From positions 1 to 11,370 of the forward strand of contig CALBGG010000035.1 of assembly GCA_937893605.1 (NCBI GenBank): DNA of 11,370 nucleotides. The letters are read 5' to 3'. The notes below the pieces were generated by a model that was given only the letters and a program-made list of their open reading frames with translations, made no database searches and was not told the origin of the DNA. Positions 1-5,889 of the stretch are shown in pieces (the first letter of the stretch is position 1; each line of letters starts with the position of its first letter). This DNA is from an uncultured Clostridia bacterium (GTDB lineage Bacteria > Bacillota > Clostridia > Oscillospirales > Oscillospiraceae). Made by a program: the position numbers and the translations under genes.

Positions 1-282
1 GTCGGTAAATTCCTCGCCTTCCAGAACGACAAGACCTAAATTTCCCGTGAGCTGAGAGAGCCTGACGGTTTTCTTTTCAGACGGTACGGCTGTTTTAAGC
101 CTCACCGTGCCGGAACGAAGTTTCGTTTCGACAAGCCTCAATTTTTCGGCTGTTTTTATAGCCTTGTAAGCCGTCCCTTCGCTTACTCCGTTATCCTTGG
201 CAAGATTACGCACCGAAACTCTCGTGCCGGCAGGCAATGCCGATATATACTTAATTAATTTTTCTTCTTTTTTTCCGGCCAT
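1..282 (-). CDS. HTH regulator, YtoI/SpxR-like (N-terminal part, cut by window edge)
   Basis: This is the first 94 codons of a gene that runs off the left edge, starting at ATG 282-280. The product begins MAGKKEEKLIKYISALPAGT and continues with RVSVRNLAKDNGVSEGTAYKAIK (given here in parts), a winged-helix/GntR-like HTH at about residues 5-60. This layout resembles the N-terminus of the YtoI/SpxR family, in which the HTH is followed by DRTGG, CBS and hotdog domains. Those later domains lie outside the window, so the family call is tentative. The SD is weak: GGAG lies 11 nt before the start (plus-strand CTCC at 294-297). A promoter of exact consensus lies upstream (356-384). It is divergent from the acyl-CoA dehydrogenase operon, so it could regulate that operon, but nothing in the sequence proves this. 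Confidence 0.65.
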   Translation of the reverse strand, partial: MAGKKEEKLIKYISALPAGTRVSVRNLAKDNGVSEGTAYKAIKTAEKLRLVETKLRSGTVRLKTAVPSEKKTVRLSQLTGNLGLVVLEGEEFTD

Positions 283-355
283 TGTTTGATTTTCTCCGAA
301 TGTAAGTGCTTAGTTTTACTGTTGTTTATTGTTGAATATTAACTCCTTGTGCGGA

Positions 356-384
356 ATTATAACAGAAATACGCATCTGTGTCAA
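356..384 (-). promoter_or_regulatory. Consensus SigA promoter for the YtoI/SpxR-like gene
   Basis: On the minus strand the sequence reads TTGACA (plus 384-379), a 17-bp spacer, then TATAAT (plus 361-356). Both hexamers match consensus exactly, and a TGT extended -10 element precedes the -10. Transcription should begin near 349, giving a leader of about 67 nt before the start codon at 282. Confidence 0.8.
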
Positions 385-415
385 CACGCCGGCGAATTAA
401 ATTAAATTTGTGTTA

Positions 416-433
416 TTGTTTTAAGTATAACAA
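416..433. promoter_or_regulatory. Candidate Rex-like operator
   Basis: The 18-bp site TTGTTTTAAGTATAACAA fits the clostridial Rex consensus TTGTTAANNNNTTAACAA at 11 of 14 defined positions; both outer arms (TTGTT and TAACAA) are intact. Rex is a redox (NADH/NAD) repressor known to control crt-bcd-etfBA-hbd-type operons in clostridia. The site lies about 55 bp upstream of the best plus-strand -35, which is unusual for simple repression. A weaker overlapping promoter (TTAAAT 402-407, N18, TATAAC 426-431) would be blocked directly. Confidence 0.35.
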
Positions 434-486
434 TCTTTTTCGAATTGAACAATCATACAAAGTTACCTCGAAACTTGGTTATTAAA

Positions 487-515
487 TTGACGTACAGCAA
501 ATTACATGCTATATT
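487..515 (+). promoter_or_regulatory. Promoter of the acyl-CoA dehydrogenase operon
   Basis: TTGACG (487-492), a 17-bp spacer, then TATATT (510-515), with an extended -10 TGC just before the -10. This is the best plus-strand promoter in the region. It predicts a start near 522 and a leader of about 127 nt before the ATG at 649. Confidence 0.7.
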
Positions 516-598
516 TGAATCATAAATCAAGACAGATTTAGAGCTTCGTATAATTTTTTCGGAGAATTAAATCGACATTTTTCGAAATATAGCCACAA

Positions 599-627
599 TA
601 TAACAGATATGCAACAAAACTGTTATA
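599..627. repeat. 8-bp inverted repeat just upstream of the operon SD
   Basis: TATAACAG (599-606) and CTGTTATA (620-627) are perfect inverse complements separated by 13 bp. The repeat ends 10 nt before the GGAGG at 638-642. It could be a DNA operator downstream of the promoter or an AU-rich RNA hairpin affecting translation. It has no T-run or GC-rich base, so it is not a terminator. Confidence 0.6.
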
Positions 628-648
628 AAAATTATAAGGAGGAACAAA

Positions 649-1785
649 ATGCTTATCAAATTAACGGAAGAGCAGAAAATGCTGCAGGATGTAGCACGGG
701 AATTCACTCAAAAAGAAATCGCGCCCAGAGACAAGTGGATGGACGAAAACGGTTTTGATTGGGATCTGTGCAAAAAAATAACCGAAGCCGGCTTTATGGG
801 CGCAAACATCCCCGAGCAGTACGGCGGCAGCGGCGGCGGTATAGTCGACACGACTATCATCGCTCAGGAATTTGCAAAGGGAAGTGCCAGCATAGCAACC
901 TTTATGGGCGGGCATTGGCTTGCATCAAATCTTATTCTCGAAAACGGAACAGAGGAGCAGCGCCAGAAATACATGCCTCTCGCCGTTTCGGGTAAGATAT
1001 TCGCGTTCGGTCTGACAGAGGCAAGTGCTGGCTCCGATGCAGCCGGCATCAAATCAATTGCCGCAGAAACCGAGGATGGCTGGGTGCTTAACGGTGGCAA
1101 GGCGTGGATCACGAACTCCGGTGTTGCTGATTACTACATTATTCTTGCAATGACCGACCCCGATCAGGGCACAAACGGCATCTCGGCCTTTATCATGTCC
1201 AAGGACGTCGAAGGACTGGCCGTCGGCAAATTCGAGGAAAAGATGGGCGTTCGCGGGTCGGCAACCTGCGAGCTGGCTTTCGACAACATAAAGCTTCCCA
1301 AGGATGCGCTTCTCGGCGTTCGCGGCAAAGGCTTCAAGATGGCCATGCAGACGCTTGATATCGGCCGCATCAGTGCAGCGGCTGTGTGTGCCGGCATCTG
1401 CCAGCATGCGATGGATCTGGCCAGGGATTATGCCAATGAGAGAAAGGCTTTCGGCAAGCCTATCAAAGCGTTCCAGGGCTTGGCATTCCGCTTTGCCGAT
1501 ATGTATGCCGAGATAAAGGCTATGGAGCTGCTGGCGTATGAAGCGGCAACTACCAAGGATGCCGGCGGACGCTGCACACTGGATGCCGCTGCGGCAAAGC
1601 TATTTGCAACCGAAAAGGGAACACAAATATGCATACAGGCTCAGGCGGTCTTCGGCGGGAACGGAATGAGCAAGGAGTATGATATCGAGCGCCTGCTTCG
1701 CGATATCAGAGTGTGGTCCGTTATGGAAGGCAGCACGGAGATATTGCGCATGATTGTCAGCGGCACTGTTCTTGCAAAAAAATAG
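649..1785 (+). CDS. Short-chain acyl-CoA dehydrogenase (butyryl-CoA dehydrogenase-like)
   Basis: A 378-residue FAD flavoenzyme of normal family length, first gene of the operon. It interconverts acyl-CoA and 2-enoyl-CoA, with electrons passing through EtfAB encoded next door. Visible motifs are the first ACAD signature GLTEASAGSD (about 121-130), the AFGKPIKAFQ segment, the second signature QAVFGGNGMSKEYDIERLLRD near 332-352, and E360 in MEGST. E360 is the position of the catalytic base in short- and medium-chain acyl-CoA dehydrogenases. The start ATG follows AAGGAGG with 6 nt spacing. With EtfBA adjacent, reduction of an enoyl-CoA in a fermenter is more likely than fatty-acid oxidation. The chain preference (acryloyl, crotonyl or a substituted acid) cannot be read from the sequence. 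Confidence 0.92.
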   Translation: MLIKLTEEQKMLQDVAREFTQKEIAPRDKWMDENGFDWDLCKKITEAGFMGANIPEQYGGSGGGIVDTTIIAQEFAKGSASIATFMGGHWLASNLILENGTEEQRQKYMPLAVSGKIFAFGLTEASAGSDAAGIKSIAAETEDGWVLNGGKAWITNSGVADYYIILAMTDPDQGTNGISAFIMSKDVEGLAVGKFEEKMGVRGSATCELAFDNIKLPKDALLGVRGKGFKMAMQTLDIGRISAAAVCAGICQHAMDLARDYANERKAFGKPIKAFQGLAFRFADMYAEIKAMELLAYEAATTKDAGGRCTLDAAAAKLFATEKGTQICIQAQAVFGGNGMSKEYDIERLLRDIRVWSVMEGSTEILRMIVSGTVLAKK

Positions 1786-1813
1786 TTAATTTCGAAGACC
1801 CGGAGAGAAAAAT

Positions 1814-2599
1814 ATGAAGATTTTAGTGTTTGTAAAGCAGGTACCCGATACCGACGATGTAAAGCTTGATCCCAAAACAGGCAATTTGATGAGAGACGGC
1901 GTACAGAGCATTATAAACCCGCTTGATGCAAACGGAGTTGAGACTGCCCTCGAACTCAAGGAACAGGTCGGAGGAACGGTCATTGCGGTAAGCATGGGGC
2001 CGCCTCAGGCCGACGATGTTCTTAAAAAAGCACTGGCTATGGGATGCGATGAGTCTGTTCTTATAAGCGATCGAGCTCTCGGCGGTGCTGATACCCTTGC
2101 AACAGGATATCCCTTGGCGAAGGCTGCGGCGAAGATAGGCGATTACGATCTTATCATATGCGGCAGGCACGCCACAGATGCGGAAACGGCGCAGACAGGC
2201 CCGATCATTGCGGCTTTTCTCGACATTCCGCAGGTGACGCTTGTCGAGCATGTGACGATCGAGGATGGATGCGCCATATGCCGCCGTTTGCTCCCCGACA
2301 GGTATGAAACCGTTAAGGTCAAGCTCCCTGCGCTCATTACTGTTTGCAGTGAGATCAACTCTCCAAGATACCCCACGCCTTTGAATATAATGAAGGCGTT
2401 GAAAAAGCCTCGTGTTGTGTGGAATGCCAAAGACCTCAACTGCAGGGAGGATATGATCGGAGCCGCCGGCTCGCCGTCATCCAACAAAAAAATATTTGAA
2501 CCTCCCAAGCGTATGGCTGAAACCAAATACTTCCGCGGAGATGCCGAAGCAATGGCAAAAGCCATAGTCGACACGCTTGAAGCAGAAAAAATCATATAA
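1814..2599 (+). CDS. etfB: Electron transfer flavoprotein beta subunit
   Basis: A 261-residue EtfB, partner of the EtfA encoded 20 bp downstream and redox partner of the preceding dehydrogenase. The N-terminus carries the typical FVKQVPDT (6-13). The nucleotide/FAD segment CGRHATDAETAQTGP (116-130) matches the family's G-x-x-x-x-D-x-x-TAQ-x-GP pattern. The C-terminal arm (GSPSSNKKIFEPPKR) is also typical. In Clostridia, EtfB next to a butyryl-CoA dehydrogenase usually belongs to the electron-bifurcating type, in which NADH reduces both enoyl-CoA and ferredoxin. Context supports that reading, but I cannot prove it from motifs. An SD (GGAGAG) lies just before the ATG, and the gap after the dehydrogenase stop is 28 bp. 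Confidence 0.93.
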   Translation: MKILVFVKQVPDTDDVKLDPKTGNLMRDGVQSIINPLDANGVETALELKEQVGGTVIAVSMGPPQADDVLKKALAMGCDESVLISDRALGGADTLATGYPLAKAAAKIGDYDLIICGRHATDAETAQTGPIIAAFLDIPQVTLVEHVTIEDGCAICRRLLPDRYETVKVKLPALITVCSEINSPRYPTPLNIMKALKKPRVVWNAKDLNCREDMIGAAGSPSSNKKIFEPPKRMAETKYFRGDAEAMAKAIVDTLEAEKII

Positions 2600-2619
2600 G
2601 CATAACAGGAGGTTTTAGT

Positions 2620-3627
2620 ATGAGCAATGAAAACTATACCGGCATTTGGGTATATGCCGAGCAGGAAGACGGCAATCTCTCCGAAACCGTCTTCGAGCTG
2701 CTGGCGAAATCTCATGACCTCAAAGCAAAGCTTGGAGGCAGAGATGATGTAACGGCAGTGGTTTTGGGAGACGATGTAGAACGGTTGGCCGATACCCTGT
2801 TCGCCTACGGAGCCGAAAAAGTCATAGCTGTTGAAAATGACAATCTCAAATTCTACAGTGCCCGCCCCTATGCAAGAGCACTCACAGATATCTGCAATAA
2901 ATACAGACCCTCAATTTTTCTGTTTCCCGCAAGCCCTCTTGGGCGAGATCTCGCGCCCCGCGTTATGTGCGAGCTGCTTACCGGACTTACTGCCGATGCA
3001 ATAGACCTTGATATTGATGAGGACGGAGTGTTCGTACAAACGACTCCCAATTTCGGAGGAAATATTCTGTCTCATATCTGTATCAGGGAAAAGCGTCCTC
3101 AGATGGTCACTGTGCACCCCAAGGTGTTTGAGCCCTTTAAGCCCGACATGGGCGCAAAGGGAGTGCTCATCACCGAAAAGGTCGATGTCGAGGCCGACGA
3201 CTGCTATACCGTTATCGGAAGCGAAAAGAGAGTTTTTGAGGGCTGCCCCATAGCCGAAAGCAGCGTCATAGTTGCCGGCGGCCGAGGAATAAAAAGCAAG
3301 GATGACCTGGAACAGCTCAGAGAGCTTGCAAATCTTTTGGGAGGCGAACTGGCGTCTTCGCGTCCGCTTGTTGATAACGGCTGGCTTCCGCACGAAAAGC
3401 AGATCGGCCAGTCGGGAACTACGGTAAAGCCCGATTTCATACTTAATGTAGGCATTTCCGGCTCCGTGCAATATTTGGCCGGTATGCAGAAGGCCAAATG
3501 CATCATGAGTATTAATAATTTTGCCGAAGCGCCTATTTGGGATGTTTCCAATTACGGAGCGGTAGCCGACTATTCCAAGCTTATTCCCGCAATAATAGCG
3601 GAAATAAAAGCACGGAAGGGTCTGTGA
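2620..3627 (+). CDS. etfA: Electron transfer flavoprotein alpha subunit
   Basis: A 335-residue EtfA. Its C-terminal FAD domain is clear: GGRGIKS (220-226), SSRPLVDNGW (246-255), GQSGTTVKPD (263-272) and GISGSVQYLAGM (278-289). The usual INKDPEAPIF motif after these reads INNFAEAPIW (298-307), so the normally conserved Lys-Asp-Pro is replaced by Asn-Phe-Ala in the FAD-contact region. The N-terminal half (1-200) is the less conserved EtfA domain. It is preceded by AGGAGG at good spacing and is surely translated with etfB. The motif change may mark a subfamily with altered FAD environment rather than an inactive protein, because all other motifs are intact. Confidence 0.93.
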   Translation: MSNENYTGIWVYAEQEDGNLSETVFELLAKSHDLKAKLGGRDDVTAVVLGDDVERLADTLFAYGAEKVIAVENDNLKFYSARPYARALTDICNKYRPSIFLFPASPLGRDLAPRVMCELLTGLTADAIDLDIDEDGVFVQTTPNFGGNILSHICIREKRPQMVTVHPKVFEPFKPDMGAKGVLITEKVDVEADDCYTVIGSEKRVFEGCPIAESSVIVAGGRGIKSKDDLEQLRELANLLGGELASSRPLVDNGWLPHEKQIGQSGTTVKPDFILNVGISGSVQYLAGMQKAKCIMSINNFAEAPIWDVSNYGAVADYSKLIPAIIAEIKARKGL

Positions 3628-3634
3628 GTAAACA

Positions 3635-3655
3635 GCCGGGCAGTACGAGCCCGGT
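3635..3655 (+). other. GC-rich hairpin between etfA and the crotonase-like gene
   Basis: CCGGGC (3636-3641) pairs perfectly with GCCCGG (3649-3654) around a 7-nt loop, with an extra G-U pair at the base. No uninterrupted T-run follows directly (TAAAGATAAAATATTTT), so it is a poor intrinsic terminator. It may act as an mRNA processing or stability element, or a leaky terminator, dividing acd-etfBA from the four downstream genes. Confidence 0.5.
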
Positions 3656-3687
3656 AAAGATAAAATATTTTAATAGGAGGAATATCC

Positions 3688-4482
3688 ATGGAACTGCAGA
3701 AACTTATTTACAAGGTTGAGGACGGGATAGCCGTCATCACGATGAACTACCCCAAAAACCTCAACGCTATTGACGAGCAGATGGCTGATGAGCTTATGTA
3801 TGTCGTCGATGCCGCGGAAAAGGATCCCGCAGTCAAGGTCGTTGTCATTAAGGGCCTCGCGAGAGCGTTCTCCGCCGGCGGTGATATCGGTTATTTCTAT
3901 AAGCTTATCCAGGCAGGCGGCGAGGTCAATATGGACGGCCTTATCTCCAAGGTCGGAACAGTTGCCGACGGTCTTAAGAAGATGAGCAAAATGGTCATCA
4001 CCTCCGTCAGCGGCGCTGCTGCGGGCGCAGGCGTCAGCCTTGCACTCGGCGGCGATTTCATGATCTGCGCGGACAATGCAAAGTTCATTCTTGCATTCGT
4101 AAATCTTGGTCTTGTTCCCGATACCGGCGCAACTTATCTGCTGGCAAAGAGCATCGGTGTCAATCGTGCAATGGAGCTTGCCGCCACCGGTCGCCCTGTA
4201 GGTGCTGAGGAAGCAAAGGCTCTCGGCCTCGCCTATAAGGTCACCACTCCGGAAGAGCTTGACGAAGTAACCATGAAGTTTGCTCACAAGCTGGCCGCAG
4301 GCCCCCTGCTTTCCTACAAAAACATTAAAAAGCAGGTTTATGACACCTGCTATGCCGACTACAAGAAGTGGCTTGATGAGACAGAGGTTCCCACTCAGCG
4401 TGAATGCGCCGCATCCATGGACTTCCAGGAAGGCTGCAAGGCCTTTATCGAGAAGCGCAAGGCTGTATTCGAAGGCAAGTAA
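3688..4482 (+). CDS. Crotonase-fold enoyl-CoA isomerase/hydratase family protein (PaaG-like)
   Basis: A 264-residue crotonase-superfamily protein. The CoA/oxyanion-hole elements are present: FSAGGDI (61-67) and SGAAAGAG (108-115). However, the two catalytic glutamates of enoyl-CoA hydratase (E144 and E164 of the rat enzyme) align with S117 and F137. What remains is the PaaG-like pattern KFILAFVNLGLVPDTGATYLL, with an aspartate at 145. This argues against a classical hydratase and for a double-bond isomerase or related CoA chemistry. The position between EtfA and a permease/CoA-transferase set suggests it converts the imported acyl-CoA into the 2-enoyl form used by the dehydrogenase (inference). 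The SD is AGGAGG, 8 nt before the ATG. Confidence 0.85.
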   Translation: MELQKLIYKVEDGIAVITMNYPKNLNAIDEQMADELMYVVDAAEKDPAVKVVVIKGLARAFSAGGDIGYFYKLIQAGGEVNMDGLISKVGTVADGLKKMSKMVITSVSGAAAGAGVSLALGGDFMICADNAKFILAFVNLGLVPDTGATYLLAKSIGVNRAMELAATGRPVGAEEAKALGLAYKVTTPEELDEVTMKFAHKLAAGPLLSYKNIKKQVYDTCYADYKKWLDETEVPTQRECAASMDFQEGCKAFIEKRKAVFEGK

Positions 4483-4502
4483 AAATATAAGGAGAAAAAT
4501 CA

Positions 4503-5123
4503 ATGGAACATCATGCAGCATCACCGACCCCGGCCGGCCTTGTCGCATTTGCCGTGGCCTGCTATACCTTCACGGCCGTGTTTGCCGGCCTTGTTCCTGG
4601 CGAAGGACTTTTCCTGCTCGGTTGTTGGCTTTTGGGCGGCTTTGTTGTGCAGATAATCGTTGCCAGCAAGGAAATTGACCATGGAGTACAGCTTGGCGGT
4701 AATGTATTTCTGTTCTTCCAGGGCTTCTTTATGCTGACGGGCGCAATCAGCAGCTTTTCCAAGTACCTTTGCCTGTTTGTATGGCAGACGCCGTACAATA
4801 CCATGGTCGAGGGCTTTGGCTGGCTGGCGTGTACAATAGCGCTTATTCTTTGGACACCGGGATACCTTAAGACCGCAAACAAGCCCTTCTCAACTGCCGT
4901 TGTTTTCACCGATATTGCACTTATCGGAGTTATCCTGAACGATATGTATCTTTTGGGTGACGCGGCAGCGATAGTAAAGCCCATAGTAGCTATATGCCTT
5001 GCAATAGCTGGCACTCTCGGCATTTATGTAGCAAGCGCCATACAGCTCAATTCCAGCTTTGGAAGAACCGTATTTCCTCTGAGCGAGCCCTGGCTGAAGG
5101 ACAAAGCAACGGATAAAGCTTAA
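4503..5123 (+). CDS. satP: SatP/YaaH/GPR1/FUN34 family short-chain carboxylate permease
   Basis: A 206-residue polytopic membrane protein with about six hydrophobic spans (roughly 10-31, 34-55, 67-90, 104-124, 130-150 and 155-181). The family fingerprint is recognisable at both ends. SPTPAGLVAF (7-16) is a degenerate form of the N-P-x-P-x-G-L-x-x-F signature, and FGRTVFPLSE (186-195) matches the conserved C-terminal FGRT-x-PxxE. Known members move acetate, propionate, succinate or related acids, probably with protons. Its place between acyl-CoA enzymes and a CoA-transferase makes it the likely entry or exit route for the operon's acid. The Asn to Ser change in the signature may alter specificity. 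The SD AAGGAG precedes the ATG. Confidence 0.8.
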   Translation: MEHHAASPTPAGLVAFAVACYTFTAVFAGLVPGEGLFLLGCWLLGGFVVQIIVASKEIDHGVQLGGNVFLFFQGFFMLTGAISSFSKYLCLFVWQTPYNTMVEGFGWLACTIALILWTPGYLKTANKPFSTAVVFTDIALIGVILNDMYLLGDAAAIVKPIVAICLAIAGTLGIYVASAIQLNSSFGRTVFPLSEPWLKDKATDKA

Positions 5124-5141
5124 AATTATAAATTAATAATG

Positions 5142-5159
5142 AAAGGTGGAAGTCAATTG
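5142..5159 (+). promoter_or_regulatory. SD and TTG start that define the CoA-transferase alpha subunit
   Basis: AAAGGTGG (5142-5149) sits 7 nt upstream of TTG 5157-5159. The in-frame ATG at 5139 overlaps the front of this SD and has only AT-rich sequence (no SD) before it. TTG is therefore the better start, and an ATG-based call would add six spurious residues. Confidence 0.75.
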
Positions 5160-5888
5160 AAAAATAAAGTTGTAGAATTGAATCAGGCCTTAGACGCCTT
5201 TAAAGACGGTCAGACTGTTCTGTTTGCGGACTGGCATGGCGAGAACTCCGCTGAAGAGATAATAACCGGACTTATCGAAAAGGGCGTCAAGGACATAACC
5301 GCAGTCGGCGTTTCCGGCGGTATGCCCGACCAGGGACTTGGAAGAATGATAGTCAATCACCAGATCAAAAAGCTGCTCACCACTCATATAGGTCTCAATC
5401 CCGTGGCAAAGGAGCAGTATGTTGCCGGAGAACTGGAGATTGAGTTTATCCCCCAGGGTACATTTACAGAGCGCATCCGCTGCGGCGGCTATGGGCTCGG
5501 AGGCTGCCTGACACCCACCGGAGTAGGCACTGCGGTAGCTGAAGGCAAGCAGATCCTCAATCTTAACGGAAAGGACTATCTTCTTGAAATGCCCATCCGC
5601 GGCGATGTGGCTCTCATTAAGGCAACAAAGGGCGATACTGCCGGCAATATCCACTTCGACAAGACCAGCGGCGCGATAAGCAATACCATGGCCTTTGCGG
5701 CAGACACCGTTATCTGCGAGGTCGAAGAGCTTGTCGAGGTCGGCGGAATTGATCCTGACGAGATAGACGTTCCCGCGCCTGTTGTAGATATGATCTATGT
5801 CCGCAAGGGCGAAAAGAAGCCCTTCTGCCCGATGTGGCAGAGAGCAAAAGCAAAAGCTGAAGCAAAAGCAGCAGAAGGAGGAAAGTGA
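5157..5888 (+). CDS. atoD: Acetate/acyl CoA-transferase, alpha subunit (AtoD-like, family I)
   Basis: A 243-residue alpha subunit when started at TTG 5157. Family I motifs are clear: SGGMPDQGLGRMI (53-65), IPQGTFTERIR (98-108) and the glycine-rich CoA-binding stretch GGYGLGGCLTPTGVGT (110-125), followed by EMPIRGDVALIKATKGDTAGN. Near the N-terminus, the usual glycine-rich loop after the first strand reads FADWHGENSAEE. The C-terminus is a Lys/Ala/Glu tail (AKAKAEAKAAEGGK) encoded by AGCAAA-type repeats. With the beta subunit, 1 bp downstream, it should move CoA between an acyl-CoA and a free short-chain acid through a glutamyl-CoA thioester. Which acids it uses (acetate, butyrate, acrylate, crotonate or other) cannot be read from the sequence. 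Confidence 0.9.
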   Translation: MKNKVVELNQALDAFKDGQTVLFADWHGENSAEEIITGLIEKGVKDITAVGVSGGMPDQGLGRMIVNHQIKKLLTTHIGLNPVAKEQYVAGELEIEFIPQGTFTERIRCGGYGLGGCLTPTGVGTAVAEGKQILNLNGKDYLLEMPIRGDVALIKATKGDTAGNIHFDKTSGAISNTMAFAADTVICEVEELVEVGGIDPDEIDVPAPVVDMIYVRKGEKKPFCPMWQRAKAKAEAKAAEGGK

Positions 5889-5889
5889 T

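Larger units (their letters stand above)
283..648. other. Divergent intergenic control region
   Basis: This 366-bp AT-rich region separates the divergent regulator gene and the acyl-CoA dehydrogenase operon. It holds the minus-strand promoter (356-384), a Rex-like palindrome (416-433), the plus-strand promoter (487-515) and an inverted repeat next to the operon's first SD (599-627). I see no credible small gene in it. Confidence 0.7.

Noticed and set aside
358..606. TATAACAG recurring at 358-365 and 599-606, with TATAACAA at 426-433, as possible direct-repeat operators
   Set aside because: The copy at 358 is the reverse side of the minus-strand -10 TATAAT, and the other copies belong to separate inverted repeats. 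Chance recurrence in AT-rich DNA is enough.
3670..4548. 292-codon minus-strand open frame opposite the crotonase-like gene
   Set aside because: It mirrors the plus-strand gene, shows no family motif and cuts across two genes with clear SDs. It is a shadow of biased codon use.
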